DNA of 32,736 bases from Chlorobiaceae bacterium (GCA_013334525.1 JAAXXK010000030.1:1-32736); one strand, 5' to 3'. Counted from the stretch's first letter, positions 9,270 through 19,163 are shown. The notes: a model not told the origin generated them from the sequence alone. Numbers and translations are program-made.

Positions 9270-9436
9270 ATGTTTATCTATAGGCATCTTCCCTGTTGCA
9301 AGACACTTTAAAGCATCTACGAAATGCTTATATTGTGCGCCTACTGTTTACCGAACCAGAACATGCTGAATTTCGGGTATTTTGCGAAAGCATTGCTGTA
9401 ATTCACCCGAAGACGCCTGTTAAACAAGGCCTATCA

Positions 9437-10897
9437 ATGAAAGAAAAACTGATTTTCGACCTTTCCCACAGTGGGCGCAAAGGGTACCGTCTTTCTCCGC
9501 TCGATATTCCCGAACGTTCTGCAGAGTCCCTCCTCCCATCAAAGTTCCTGAGAAAAGAGGCCGCTGCGCTACCAGAAATCCCGGAGAGCGAAGTGGTCCG
9601 GCATTTCGTCAGGCTCTCGAACCTCAACTACCACGTCGACAAAAACATGTACCCTCTCGGGAGCTGTACCATGAAGTACAACCCCAAGATCAACGACTAC
9701 ACCTGTGATCTGCCAGGCTTCGCATCCCTGCACCCGTTGCAGCCTGAATCTACGGCCCAGGGCGCGCTGAAGCTGATGTACGAACTGGAGGAGATGCTCA
9801 GGGAGATCGCCGGCATGGCGGCCGTATCGCTGCAACCGGCAGCGGGAGCGCACGGTGAGTTGACCGGCATCCTGATGATCAAGAAGTACCACGAAAAACT
9901 CGGCAAGCCCCGTCACAAGCTGCTTGTGGTTGATTCTGCCCACGGGACCAACCCGGCCTCGGCAGCCCTCGGCGGTTACCATACCGTTTCGGTGGGAATC
10001 GACGGCTCCGGATGCACCGATCTCGAAGACCTTCGCGCCAAGCTGGATGACGATGTGGCGGCACTGATGCTGACCAACCCGAACACGGTCGGCATCTTCG
10101 AAAAGAAGATCCCGCAGATTGAAAAAATGGTTCACGACAACGGAAGCCTGCTCTACATGGATGGCGCGAACATGAACGCCCTGCTCGGCATCACCCGGCC
10201 TGGCGACATGGGCTTCGACGTCATGCACTACAACCTGCACAAAACATTCTCCACCCCGCACGGCGGAGGCGGACCGGGAAGCGGCCCCGTTGGCGTAAGC
10301 GAGCGGCTTGTGGAGTTCCTTCCTGTCCCGTTGGTGGAAAAGTATGAAAAAGAGGGCCGTACCTGCTACCGCCTGAACGCGGACAAGCCGGACAGCATCG
10401 GTAGAATGATGAACTTCTATGGCAACTTCTCGGTTCTGGTCCGGGCCTATACCTACATCCGCATGCTCGGCGCAGAAGGGCTCCGCAGAGTTTCCGAAAA
10501 CGCCATCATCAATGCAAACTACCTGCTCAGCCGACTGCTCGACAACTTTTCGCTGCCCTATCCGAAACCGGTCATGCATGAGTTCTGCCTTTCGGGAGAC
10601 CGCCAGAAAAAGGAGAACGGCGTCAGGACACTCGATATAGCCAAAAGGCTGCTCGATTACGGGTTCCACGCCCCGACGATCTACTTCCCGCTCATCGTCA
10701 GCGAAGCGCTTATGATCGAGCCGACAGAAACCGAGGCAAAAGAGACGCTCGACGCCTTCGCCGACGCACTGATCGCCATTGTCGAAGAGGCCGCTTCAAA
10801 TCCGGAGAAAGTGCTCTCTGCACCGCAAACGACGCCGGTCAAGCGGCTCGACGAAGCCCAGGCATCGCGCCAGCTCAACATCTGCTGCCCCATCTGA
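9437..10897 (+). CDS. gcvPB: Glycine dehydrogenase (decarboxylating) subunit 2
   Basis: A 486-residue PLP enzyme, the C-terminal half-type subunit of P protein of the glycine cleavage system. It releases CO2 from glycine and passes the aminomethyl group to the lipoyl H protein. The PLP lysine is Lys269 in [18 protein letters not shown], and the [15 protein letters not shown] block is present. The subunit 1 gene (gcvPA) is not in the window. The start [10 protein letters not shown] fits the family; the frame is open from 9296 with an unrelated leader. A strong hairpin closes the gene. Confidence 0.95.
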   Translation: MKEKLIFDLSHSGRKGYRLSPLDIPERSAESLLPSKFLRKEAAALPEIPESEVVRHFVRLSNLNYHVDKNMYPLGSCTMKYNPKINDYTCDLPGFASLHPLQPESTAQGALKLMYELEEMLREIAGMAAVSLQPAAGAHGELTGILMIKKYHEKLGKPRHKLLVVDSAHGTNPASAALGGYHTVSVGIDGSGCTDLEDLRAKLDDDVAALMLTNPNTVGIFEKKIPQIEKMVHDNGSLLYMDGANMNALLGITRPGDMGFDVMHYNLHKTFSTPHGGGGPGSGPVGVSERLVEFLPVPLVEKYEKEGRTCYRLNADKPDSIGRMMNFYGNFSVLVRAYTYIRMLGAEGLRRVSENAIINANYLLSRLLDNFSLPYPKPVMHEFCLSGDRQKKENGVRTLDIAKRLLDYGFHAPTIYFPLIVSEALMIEPTETEAKETLDAFADALIAIVEEAASNPEKVLSAPQTTPVKRLDEAQASRQLNICCPI

Positions 10898-10913
10898 GTG
10901 CGCTACTCTTATC

Positions 10914-10944
10914 GAACCCCTGCAACCATTGAGAGCAGGGGTTC
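10914..10944 (+). terminator. Hairpin terminator after gcvPB
   Basis: GAACCCCTGC (10914-10923) pairs perfectly with GCAGGGGTTC (10935-10944), 17 bases after the gcvPB stop. The tail TTCCTT is only moderately T-rich. It is a likely intrinsic terminator. Confidence 0.7.
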
Positions 10945-11049
10945 TTCCTTGCCTGGCACCTGAGCGCTGTTTATAGTTTCCCAGGCAGATGTTTCATAGA
11001 TTGACTCCTTAGCCTTTGACAGATTGGAATCCCCTGTTCTTGTGAAGAA

Positions 11050-12804
11050 ATGCCTATGCGTGTCCGAACCATACTATCCTCAATATCGATCCTCATCCTC
11101 TTTCTGCTCTCCGGCGCATTGCATCCTGCATCAGCACGCGTCCGTGAACAAAAAAAGAGCCCTTTGGCCGACATATTTTCGAAAACAGACCCCTGGATCG
11201 AAGAGAGCCTCGAAAAGATGAGCGTGCCGGAAAAAGTCGGCCAGATGATCATCGCCAGCGTCGACGCCCAGTATAAAAGCAGCTCGGACAAAAACTACAT
11301 CCTGCTGTCCCGGCTTGCCTCAGAAGGAAAGATCGGCGGCATCATGTTCCTCAAGGGCGATGTGATCAGCGCGGCGATGTTCGCCAACCATTTGCAGTCG
11401 GTTTCCACCGTTCCGCTGCTGGTGAGTGCCGATATGGAGCGGGGAATGGCCATGAGGCTTGACGGGGCGACCTTCTTTTCGCCGGCAATGGCAATCGCCG
11501 CGACAGGAAACCCGGACCTTGCGGCAAGCATGGCAAAAGTAATCGCAGAAGAGGCCCGTGCAGTGGGCATTCACCAGAACTACGCACCGACGGTCGACCT
11601 GAACATCAACCCCGCCAACCCGATCATCAACACCCGTTCGTTCGGCGACCGCATCCCCCTGGTCATTGCCATGTCTTCGGCAATCATCGACGGATTTCAA
11701 TCCAATGGCATCGTTGCAACAGTAAAACATTTCCCCGGCCACGGGGATGTGACCGTAGACAGCCACCTGGCGCTTCCGGTGCTTCAGGGTGACCGGCAAC
11801 GCCTCGACGATTATGAGCTCAAGCCTTTCAGGGCTGCCATCGAACAGGGGGTCATGAGCGTCATGGTAGGTCATCTGGCAGTACCGAAGCTGACCGGGAC
11901 GCTGGAACCGGCATCCCTTTCCAAAACCATCGTCACCGACCTTCTGCGTCAGGAGCTCGGCTTCCAGGGGCTCATCATAACCGATGCGCTCAACATGAAG
12001 GCGCTCATCAGCGGCCACTCCCAGTCAGAAATCTTCGTAAAAGCCGTTGAGGCCGGCAACGACATTTTGCTCTTCCCCGTCGACCCCGAACTGGCTCACA
12101 AGGCGGTAACCGCCGCTGTGGTAACCGGCCGGATACCGATAAGCCGCATCGACGATTCGGTAAAAAGAGTTCTCCAGGTCAAGCGCTGGCTCGGGCTGAA
12201 CCGGAAAAAACTGGTCGACCTGTCTCAACTTCAGGATCATGTCGGCAGCGAGGAGGGAACCCGGATCGCCGAAAAAATAGCTGAAAATGCCCTCACGCTC
12301 GTCAGGGATCGCGACCGGAGCCTTCCGCTGCACTTAACCATGAACGGACCCGTAGTCGATATCATCCTGAACGACAAGCCTGGAGAAGATCTTGGCAACC
12401 GGTTCGCCGAGAAGCTTGGGCTTGATTATGCCGTCATCCAATTACGCCTTGACCCGACAAGCAGGGAAAACGCGTTTGAACGTGCTTCAGAACTGGGCAG
12501 GAGCGCATCGGCCGTAATCCTGACGACTGGAATCCAGGCATATTCCCGCGCAGTACCCTCGAAACTCAGTTCGCGCCAGGTCGAATTCGTTCGCTCCCTG
12601 CCGGGTCTCGTTCCCAAGGGCACTCCTGTGGTGTTCATCTCGTTCGGCACCCCCTATATCCTGAACGCCTTTCCGGAAATAGGCACGGCCCTTTGTGCAT
12701 ACAGCGAAAACGAATATTCGGAAAAGTCTGTCATCAGGGTATTGAAGGGAGATCTTGTGCCCAAAGGCACGCTGCCCGTATCGCTCGATGACCGGCAACC
12801 TTGA
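11050..12804 (+). CDS. Exported glycoside hydrolase family 3 protein (beta-N-acetylhexosaminidase-like)
   Basis: A 584-residue protein with a signal peptide (hydrophobic 9-22, likely cleaved near ASA at 27-29). The GH3 catalytic domain carries KHFPGHG (226-232), the Asp237-Ser-His239 dyad characteristic of NagZ-type GH3 enzymes, and the probable nucleophile Asp312 in IITDALNMKAL. About 200 further residues resemble the GH3 C-terminal domain, making it longer than cytoplasmic NagZ (about 340). It probably trims N-acetylglucosamine from peptidoglycan fragments or glycans outside the cytoplasm; the substrate is inferred. An alternative ATG lies at 11056. Confidence 0.88.
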   Translation: MPMRVRTILSSISILILFLLSGALHPASARVREQKKSPLADIFSKTDPWIEESLEKMSVPEKVGQMIIASVDAQYKSSSDKNYILLSRLASEGKIGGIMFLKGDVISAAMFANHLQSVSTVPLLVSADMERGMAMRLDGATFFSPAMAIAATGNPDLAASMAKVIAEEARAVGIHQNYAPTVDLNINPANPIINTRSFGDRIPLVIAMSSAIIDGFQSNGIVATVKHFPGHGDVTVDSHLALPVLQGDRQRLDDYELKPFRAAIEQGVMSVMVGHLAVPKLTGTLEPASLSKTIVTDLLRQELGFQGLIITDALNMKALISGHSQSEIFVKAVEAGNDILLFPVDPELAHKAVTAAVVTGRIPISRIDDSVKRVLQVKRWLGLNRKKLVDLSQLQDHVGSEEGTRIAEKIAENALTLVRDRDRSLPLHLTMNGPVVDIILNDKPGEDLGNRFAEKLGLDYAVIQLRLDPTSRENAFERASELGRSASAVILTTGIQAYSRAVPSKLSSRQVEFVRSLPGLVPKGTPVVFISFGTPYILNAFPEIGTALCAYSENEYSEKSVIRVLKGDLVPKGTLPVSLDDRQP

Positions 12805-12892
12805 GCTTTAGAGCGATTATTGATTAAATTTGAAGGTATCCGCCGCTGCGGAAGCTCCGTCATTCAAACCTGTTTACCGCTTCATACCGATC

Positions 12893-14302
12893 ATGGCAAA
12901 AACCGTCCGGGACGAATCCACCGCAAGTGCTTACTGGGCTGCTGTCAACACCTTCTGCGCCCTCGAAGATGTACATGTAATCGCCGATGCGCCCGTGGGT
13001 TGTTACAATCTCGTCGGCGTAGCCGTCATGGACTATACCGATGCGGTGCCCTACCTTGAAAACCTCACGCCGACAAGCCTGACAGAACGGGAAATCGCCT
13101 CGTCGGGAAGTTCGGAGATCGTGCAGGAGACCATAGAAAAGCTGAAGGACTCCGGCAGGCAGCTGATCCTCATCTCCAGCGCCGAGAGCGAAATGATCGG
13201 CAGCGACCACAAGAGCATGCTCGCCGTGAAGTACCCTTCAGTGCGGTTTTTTCCCTCAAACTCACTTGGCGAAAACGAGTGGCAGGGACGTGAGCGCGCG
13301 CTCAGCTGGCTCTTTGACCAGTTTGACGATGGGCGCCCCCCGGAGGTCGAACCCGGTACGGTAAGCATTATCGGCCCTACCTACGGCTGCTTCAACAGCC
13401 CGTCCGACCTGGCTGAAATAAAGCGCCTCATCTCCGGCGCAGGAGCCACGGTGCGCCACGTCTACCCGTTCGAGTCACGTGCAGAAGATATCTCCGCCCT
13501 GAAGCATTCGACCGCGATCGTCGTGATGTACCATGAATTCGGAGAGCAGCTCGCCGCAAAACTGGGGCGTCCCGTCCTTCATGCCCCGTTCGGGCTTGCA
13601 GAGACCACAGAGTTCATCATGGAGATCGGACGGCTGGCCGGTACACAGGAAAAGGCGGCCGGGTTCCTTCTCCAGGAAAAGCGCACCACGCTCAGACCCC
13701 TCTGGGACCTCTGGCGCGGGCCGCAATCGGAGTGGTTTCCAACCATACGGTTTGGCGTCGCGGCAGGAAAAAGCTATGCGATGGGAATCGAGAAATTCCT
13801 CTCCGGGGAGATGGGTATGCAATGCCTTTTCAGCCATGATTCGGCGGAAGCGGACAATTCGCTCGTCCGCGAAGAGATCATGCAAAAGCAGCCTCAATTC
13901 CTCTTTGGCCGTATGCCCGACAAGATATACCTGGCCGAAATCGATGCGAAGAGCCGCTTCTTCCCTGCGGGATTTCCGGGGCCGATCGTGCGCAGGGCGC
14001 TCGGTACGCCGTTCATGGGTCACAGCGGTGCTGTATGGATGATCCAGGAGATCGTCAACTCACTCTACGACATGCTGTTCAACTTCCTGCCCATCACCCG
14101 CCGCCAGAAAGACGCCGCCGTGCAGGCCCCCCCCGTCAGCTGGACACCTGAAGCCAACGCCATGCTTGAGGAGATCGTCAAAAAAGCTCCGTTCATCAGC
14201 CAGATATCGTTCGGCAGGGAGCTGAAACGCAAGGCCGAAGCCCATGCGGCAACATTGGGAAAGGACACGGTAACGCCAGAGTTGCTCAGGGAGATCTCCT
14301 GA
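12893..14302 (+). CDS. bchZ: Chlorophyllide a reductase subunit Z
   Basis: A 469-residue nitrogenase-like protein. With BchY it forms the catalytic component of chlorophyllide a reductase, which, supplied with electrons by BchX, reduces ring B of chlorophyllide a on the way to bacteriochlorophyll a. BchZ hallmarks are the N-terminal YWAAVNTF and DAPVGCYNL (Cys37, a likely Fe-S ligand), then IIGPTYGCFNSPSDLAEI, PLWDLWRGPQSEWF and RALGTPFMGHSGA. These fit BchZ better than BchB, which starts differently. The ATG at 12893 is preferred to a TTG at 12830. bchX and bchY are not adjacent. Confidence 0.92.
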   Translation: MAKTVRDESTASAYWAAVNTFCALEDVHVIADAPVGCYNLVGVAVMDYTDAVPYLENLTPTSLTEREIASSGSSEIVQETIEKLKDSGRQLILISSAESEMIGSDHKSMLAVKYPSVRFFPSNSLGENEWQGRERALSWLFDQFDDGRPPEVEPGTVSIIGPTYGCFNSPSDLAEIKRLISGAGATVRHVYPFESRAEDISALKHSTAIVVMYHEFGEQLAAKLGRPVLHAPFGLAETTEFIMEIGRLAGTQEKAAGFLLQEKRTTLRPLWDLWRGPQSEWFPTIRFGVAAGKSYAMGIEKFLSGEMGMQCLFSHDSAEADNSLVREEIMQKQPQFLFGRMPDKIYLAEIDAKSRFFPAGFPGPIVRRALGTPFMGHSGAVWMIQEIVNSLYDMLFNFLPITRRQKDAAVQAPPVSWTPEANAMLEEIVKKAPFISQISFGRELKRKAEAHAATLGKDTVTPELLREIS

Positions 14303-14356
14303 AAGGAGGGCGGATTTTCCAACCCGCCATTCTACTGCCTGCCAATGGATATCAAT

Positions 14357-14578
14357 GAGGCTGTCTCATAAGTCGGGATGAGCCGACACATTGCACCCCT
14401 GGGAGCGCCAAGCTCCAGCTTGGCATCTTTATGGATAAGCAAAATGACTCTGTATCAGAGTTAACAGATAAAATCCTACCCTTTCATTGTTTTATCCGAA
14501 GCTCTAGTATGAATTGCCAAGCTGGAGCTTGGCGCTCCCAGGTTATGGCGTCGCTTATATTTCTTTTGAGACAGCCTC
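14357..14578. mobile_element. MITE-like element with nested inverted repeats
   Basis: This 222-bp non-coding unit is bounded by terminal inverted repeats GAGGCTGTCTCA (14357-14368) and TGAGACAGCCTC (14567-14578); the next few bases inward (TAAG/CTTT) nearly match. Inside, 14398-14425 and 14515-14542 are perfect 28-base inverted repeats, and each arm has the palindromic core CCAAGCTCCAGCTTGG or its complement. The middle holds a further imperfect complementarity (GGATAA...TTATCC). No transposase is encoded and no clear target duplication is visible. The ends resemble those of insertion sequences in general, so a non-autonomous transposon is the best reading. Confidence 0.75.
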
Positions 14579-14833
14579 CTCCGTTTTGACACTCCTCGAA
14601 AGATTACCGTGACGACCAATGCTGCGGGAAATATCATGATTTGGAGAAGTTGATTTTTTTTCGCAATATTGAGACCTTCTTATCGGTTCGGGGCAACAGA
14701 ACAGTGAAAACACAGCCCTCCCGACCGGCGAATACTGACGTAAAGTGGCTGTGAAAGATTTCTCCCCATGCGGGAGCGGGCGGCGAGGTATAGACCTTCC
14801 CCCGGAAACATGATTATGGACAGAATAAATTCA
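14579..14833 (+). other. Non-coding region upstream of thrS
   Basis: After the MITE-like element about 250 bases lead to thrS. I find no convincing open frame or conserved leader. A TTGACA (14584-14589) lies just outside the right end of the element, but no matching -10 is present at the expected distance. Nothing here resembles a T-box. Confidence 0.5.
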
Positions 14834-16807
14834 ATGTCTGAAACAACGGATTACCGTGATACGGTGGTCATCACCCTGCCCGACGGTTCTGAAAGAACCT
14901 ATCCGGTCGGCGTAACCGGTGATGCCATAGCTTCATCTATAGGCAAAAAGCTTGCCCAGGATGCACTCGGCGTTACCGTCGACGGCACTCTCAGCGGCCT
15001 CGACATCCCCATTACCCGAAACGCCGGCGTCTCGATCGTCACCTTCGACAGCCCTGCCGGCAAAGAGATCTTCTGGCACAGTTCGAGCCACCTGATGGCG
15101 CAGGCCATCGAAGAGCTGTTCCCCGGGGCGAAGTTCGGTGCAGGACCTGCCATCGAACAGGGTTTCTATTACGACATCTCCTGTCCGGAACGCTTCAACG
15201 AAGAGAACCTTCGCAGCATAGAGGCGAAAATGCTTGAGATCAGCGGCAGGAACCTGGTCATCACCCGTGAGGAGATGCCCCGCCTGCAGGCCATAGACTA
15301 TTTCAGGAACACGCGCCAGGACCCATACAAGGTCGAGATCCTCGAAGAGACGCTCAAGGATGTCGAAACCGTTTCCGTCTATCATCAGGGCGGCTTTGCC
15401 GACCTGTGCAGCGGCCCGCATCTTCCGGCTACCGGCAAGATCAGGGCGGTCCTCCTGACCAACGTCTCGTCGTCATACTGGAGAGGCGACTCGTCGCGCG
15501 AATCGATGCAGCGCATCTACGGAATCAGCTTCCCATCCGACAAGCTCCTGAAGGAGCATGTGACGAGAATGGAGGAGGCCCGCAGACGCGACCACCGCAA
15601 ACTCGGCACCGAGCTTGGCCTGTTCATGCTGACCCCTGAAGTTGGCAGCGGCCTGCCGATGTGGCTGCCGAAAGGCGCCATCGTACGCAACGAACTGGAA
15701 ACGTTCCTGAAAGGCGAACAGCGCAAGCGCGGCTACGTACCGGTCTATACCCCGCACATCGGCAATATCGAGCTCTACAAACGTTCGGGCCACTACCCGT
15801 ACTACAGCGATTCGCAGTTCCCCCCCCTGACCTACAAGGACGAAACCGGCCGTGAGGAGCAGTACCTCCTGAAGCCGATGAACTGCCCACACCATCACCT
15901 GATCTACAGCTCGTCGATGCGCAGCTATCGCGACCTGCCTATCCGCCTGACCGAGTTCGGCACGGTATACCGCCACGAGCAGTCCGGCGAACTCAACGGG
16001 CTGGTGCGCGCAAGGGGATTCACCCAGGACGATTCGCACATCTATTGCCGTCCAGACCAGCTTGTCGACGAGATTTGCAACGCGATCGACCTGACCCGTT
16101 TCGTGTTCAACACCCTCGGTTTCGACGACGTCGAAACGAGGCTGTCACTGCACGATCCGGACAACCAGGCCAAATACGGCGGAACGGCTGAAGTATGGGA
16201 ACAGGCAGAAAAGGATGTCAAGGAAGCAGCAGACCGGATGGGTGTCAAGTATTTCATCGGCATTGGAGAAGCAAGCTTCTACGGTCCGAAAATCGACTTC
16301 ATCGTCAGGGATGCTATAGGTCGCAAATGGCAGCTGGGCACCGTACAGGTCGACTATGTCATGCCTGAACGGTTCGATTTGACCTATATCGGCAGCGATG
16401 GGCAGAAACACCGCCCTGTGGTGATCCACCGTGCGCCGTTCGGCTCCATGGAGCGCTTCATCGGTGTGCTGATCGAGCATACGGCCGGCAACTTCCCGCT
16501 CTGGCTTGCGCCGGTGCAGGCGATCGTGCTGCCGATTGCCGAAGATGTCCATGAGTATGCTCAGGAGGTCCGGCAGGCCCTGTTTGACGCAGGCATCCGT
16601 GTGGAAGTCGACCTTCGAAACGAGAAGATCGGCAAAAAGATTCGTGAGGCTGAACTCTCGAAAATCCCATGCATGCTCGTTATCGGCAGGAACGAACAGG
16701 AGGCCGGAGAGGTCTCGCTGCGACGCCATCGCAAAGGGGACGAGGGACGCATGGGCGTTACCGGGCTCATCGCGAAACTGCGTGAAGAAATTGATCTACG
16801 ATCCTGA
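14834..16807 (+). CDS. thrS: Threonine-tRNA ligase
   Basis: A 657-residue class II synthetase charging tRNA-Thr. In order: a TGS domain (about 1-70); an editing domain with His82, His86, Cys192 and His196 (HSSSH and LCSGPH); a catalytic core with zinc ligands Cys351 (MNCPHHH), His402 and a later His in VVIHRAPFGSMERF; and a C-terminal anticodon-binding domain. The editing residues are intact, so it should hydrolyse Ser-tRNA-Thr. I chose MSETTDYRD; in-frame ATGs at 14810 and 14816 are also possible, the former with GGAAA upstream. infC follows after 47 bases. Confidence 0.96.
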   Translation: MSETTDYRDTVVITLPDGSERTYPVGVTGDAIASSIGKKLAQDALGVTVDGTLSGLDIPITRNAGVSIVTFDSPAGKEIFWHSSSHLMAQAIEELFPGAKFGAGPAIEQGFYYDISCPERFNEENLRSIEAKMLEISGRNLVITREEMPRLQAIDYFRNTRQDPYKVEILEETLKDVETVSVYHQGGFADLCSGPHLPATGKIRAVLLTNVSSSYWRGDSSRESMQRIYGISFPSDKLLKEHVTRMEEARRRDHRKLGTELGLFMLTPEVGSGLPMWLPKGAIVRNELETFLKGEQRKRGYVPVYTPHIGNIELYKRSGHYPYYSDSQFPPLTYKDETGREEQYLLKPMNCPHHHLIYSSSMRSYRDLPIRLTEFGTVYRHEQSGELNGLVRARGFTQDDSHIYCRPDQLVDEICNAIDLTRFVFNTLGFDDVETRLSLHDPDNQAKYGGTAEVWEQAEKDVKEAADRMGVKYFIGIGEASFYGPKIDFIVRDAIGRKWQLGTVQVDYVMPERFDLTYIGSDGQKHRPVVIHRAPFGSMERFIGVLIEHTAGNFPLWLAPVQAIVLPIAEDVHEYAQEVRQALFDAGIRVEVDLRNEKIGKKIREAELSKIPCMLVIGRNEQEAGEVSLRRHRKGDEGRMGVTGLIAKLREEIDLRS

Positions 16808-16854
16808 TCAGCAATTCAATTGGCATCCTTGTTCTATAAACCAACAATGATCGA

Positions 16855-17511
16855 ATGAAAAAACAGAAGACAACCGGCCAGAAACCGAAACTAACCTACA
16901 GGATCAATGACTCGATCCGCGTACCAGAAGTAAGGGTCGTGTTTCCAGACGGTTCCATGCAGGTCATGAGAACCCTGGACGCAAAACGGCTTGCCGAAGA
17001 GCGTGAGCTCGACCTTATCGAAGTTCAGCCGAATGCCCAGCCTCCTGTTTGCAAACTCGAGAATTACGGTAAGCTGATCTACAAGATGGCCCAGAAGGAC
17101 AAGGACCAGAAGAAGAAGCAGAAGACCACCTCGCTCAAGGAGCTGCGGTTCCATCCCAATACCGACAAGCACGATTTCGATTTCAAGAGCGCGCATCTTG
17201 AGGAGTTCCTCCGCAAGGGCAACCGTGTAAGGGCGACCATCGTGTTCCTCGGACGGTCGATCATCTACAAGGACAAGGGAATTGATCTTGCAAACCGCCT
17301 GACCGAAAGGCTCAGCACGGTCGGCACTCGTGACGGCGATCCAAAATTCGAGGGAAAGAAGCTTTTCGTCTACTTCGAACCTGACAAGAAAAAGATCGAA
17401 CAGTTTGAAAAAAGAAGGGCCAAAGCAAGTCTACTTGCTCCCCTGCCGACATTGGCCCCACTTCCCGACGAACCCGATGACGAGTTCGAAGACGAACTGG
17501 AAACAACATAG
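16855..17511 (+). CDS. infC: Translation initiation factor IF-3
   Basis: A 218-residue IF-3 with the N-domain motif [13 protein letters not shown], the lysine-rich interdomain linker ([10 protein letters not shown], about 80-90), and the C-domain [17 protein letters not shown] and [10 protein letters not shown]. It controls start-codon selection and subunit dissociation on the 30S particle. The protein is about 35 residues longer than the E. coli factor because of a Pro-rich then acidic tail. It starts with ATG, not the rare AUU used for autoregulation in E. coli. A three-codon frame, ATG ATC GAA TGA (16847-16858), overlaps its start. Confidence 0.96.
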   Translation: MKKQKTTGQKPKLTYRINDSIRVPEVRVVFPDGSMQVMRTLDAKRLAEERELDLIEVQPNAQPPVCKLENYGKLIYKMAQKDKDQKKKQKTTSLKELRFHPNTDKHDFDFKSAHLEEFLRKGNRVRATIVFLGRSIIYKDKGIDLANRLTERLSTVGTRDGDPKFEGKKLFVYFEPDKKKIEQFEKRRAKASLLAPLPTLAPLPDEPDDEFEDELETT

Positions 17512-17543
17512 AGAAGCGATTTTTATCATTAAAACCGACGATT

Positions 17544-17738
17544 ATGCCTAAAATGAAATCACATCGCGGGGCATGCAAGAGATTCAAAGCCACCGCATCA
17601 GGAAAAATCAAACGCGAGCGTATGAACGGCTCCCACAATCTTGAGCACAAGAACAGGAAACGCACTCGCCGTCTCCACCAGTCAACCCTGGTTGATTCGA
17701 CCCGCGAGAGCCTGATCAAAAGGATGATCCTGGCCTAA
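17544..17738 (+). CDS. rpmI: 50S ribosomal protein L35
   Basis: A 64-residue highly basic protein starting MPKMKSHRGACKRFKATASGK, the L35 signature. It sits in the conserved infC-rpmI-rplT order, 32 bases after infC and 30 before rplT. A structural protein of the large subunit. Confidence 0.97.
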   Translation: MPKMKSHRGACKRFKATASGKIKRERMNGSHNLEHKNRKRTRRLHQSTLVDSTRESLIKRMILA

Positions 17739-17768
17739 GCTTGTTATTAACACTAATTCGATAAAACG

Positions 17769-18116
17769 ATGCCTAAATCAATCAATTCAGTCGCCTCAAA
17801 GGCCAGAAGAAAACGGATTCTCAATAAAGCGAAAGGGTACTGGGGTTCACGCGGAAACGTCCTGACTGTCGTTAAGCACGCCGTAGACAAAGCCGAGCAG
17901 TACGCATACCGCGACCGTCGTGTCAAGAAAAGAAACTTCCGCGCCCTGTGGATCATGCGTATCAATGCAGCCGCCCGCCTGAACGGTGTTTCCTACTCCA
18001 GGCTGATGGACGCCATCCACAAGAAGAACATCGAGATCGACCGCAAGGCACTCGCCGAAATCGCCGTCAAGGATCCGGCAGCCTTCTCGCTGATCGTAAA
18101 GACAGCCCTCGATTAA
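17769..18116 (+). CDS. rplT: 50S ribosomal protein L20
   Basis: A 115-residue basic protein with the L20 blocks [18 protein letters not shown] and [21 protein letters not shown]. It binds 23S rRNA early in large-subunit assembly. In other bacteria L20 represses translation of this operon by binding its mRNA; I cannot identify such a site here. pheS begins 21 bases downstream. Confidence 0.97.
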   Translation: MPKSINSVASKARRKRILNKAKGYWGSRGNVLTVVKHAVDKAEQYAYRDRRVKKRNFRALWIMRINAAARLNGVSYSRLMDAIHKKNIEIDRKALAEIAVKDPAAFSLIVKTALD

Positions 18117-18137
18117 TTCATCAGTTACAGCGGCCCT

Positions 18138-19163
18138 ATGGAGAAAAGTATTCTGCAACTGCAGCAGGAAATAGATGGATTTGAAATCCTTGACGCACCG
18201 CAACTCGAAGCTTTCAAACTCGAGTTCACGGTGCGCAAAGGGAAAATTGCCGGGTTGTTCGCCCAGCTTAAAACCGTCGATCCTGCTGACAGGCCGCGCA
18301 TAGGGCAGTTGCTGAACGCACTGAAGCTCTCCGGCGACACAAAAGTCGGCGAAGCTGAAGAGCGGCTGGCACAGTCAGCACCGGCCTCACAACCATCGAT
18401 TGATCTCTCCCTGCCCGGTCGGCGGACCTTCTGCGGTTCCGAGCATCCCGTCCAGAAGGTGCTCGGCGACATGAAGCGCATCTTCAACGCAATGGGCTTC
18501 AGTATTGCTACCGGCCCGGAGCTTGAACTTGACGAGTATAATTTCGACCTGCTGAATTTTCCCCCGAACCATCCTGCACGAGACATGCAGGACACCTTTT
18601 TCATCACCAGGGGCCAGAGTGAAGGGGACGTCCTTCTCAGGACGCATACCTCTCCGGTCCAGGTCAGGGTCATGCTTGACCAGAAACCGCCAATCAGGGT
18701 GATCTGTCCGGGAAAGGTTTACCGGAACGAAGCCATCAGCGCACGAAGCTACTGCGTGTTCCACCAGCTTGAAGGGCTCTATATCGATAAAAACGTATCG
18801 TTTGCGGACCTGAAGGCCACCATCTACTCTTTTGCCCGCCAGATGTTCGGCACCGACGTCAAGCTCCGGTTCAGGCCGAGCTTCTTCCCGTTCACCGAAC
18901 CCTCCGCGGAAGTCGATGTCACCTGCTACCTGTGCGGCGGCAAAGGTTGCCGTGTCTGCAAAAAGTCAGGCTGGCTCGAAATCATGGGATGTGGAATGGT
19001 ACACCCCAACGTCATGCGCAACTGCGGCATCGACCCGGAAGAGTGGACCGGTTACGCATTTGGAATGGGAGTCGACCGAACCACGTTACTCCGCTACAAA
19101 ATCGACGACATCCGCCTCCTGTTCGAAAACGACGTCCGGATGCTCAGCCAGTTCTCGGCGTAA
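18138..19163 (+). CDS. pheS: Phenylalanine-tRNA ligase alpha subunit
   Basis: A 341-residue class II synthetase subunit. An N-terminal coiled-coil arm is followed by the catalytic core, with [33 protein letters not shown], the HQLEGLYID motif 2 region, the cysteine-rich [19 protein letters not shown] stretch common in PheS, and motif 3 [18 protein letters not shown]. It needs the PheT beta subunit for activity, but pheT does not follow: the next gene is convergent and unrelated, 12 bases away. Confidence 0.96.
   Translation: MEKSILQLQQEIDGFEILDAPQLEAFKLEFTVRKGKIAGLFAQLKTVDPADRPRIGQLLNALKLSGDTKVGEAEERLAQSAPASQPSIDLSLPGRRTFCGSEHPVQKVLGDMKRIFNAMGFSIATGPELELDEYNFDLLNFPPNHPARDMQDTFFITRGQSEGDVLLRTHTSPVQVRVMLDQKPPIRVICPGKVYRNEAISARSYCVFHQLEGLYIDKNVSFADLKATIYSFARQMFGTDVKLRFRPSFFPFTEPSAEVDVTCYLCGGKGCRVCKKSGWLEIMGCGMVHPNVMRNCGIDPEEWTGYAFGMGVDRTTLLRYKIDDIRLLFENDVRMLSQFSA

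Noticed and set aside
9164-9436. Glycine riboswitch before gcvPB
   Set aside because: The conserved aptamer core elements were not found by reading; only simple hairpins are present.
9569-10669. 366-residue open frame antisense to gcvPB
   Set aside because: It mirrors the codon pattern of gcvPB and shows no family resemblance; long antisense frames are common in G+C-rich genes.
12893-14302. bchB (protochlorophyllide reductase) identity
   Set aside because: The N-terminus and internal motifs (DAPVGCYNL, PTYGCFNSPSDLAEI) fit BchZ and not the typical BchB start.
14357-14578. Rho-independent terminator of bchZ
   Set aside because: The palindromes are too long and nested, lack a T-run, and are bounded by transposon-like terminal repeats; a MITE-like element explains them better.
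14579-14833. T-box leader before thrS
   Set aside because: No T-box consensus sequence or antiterminator pair, and T-boxes are mainly a Firmicutes feature.
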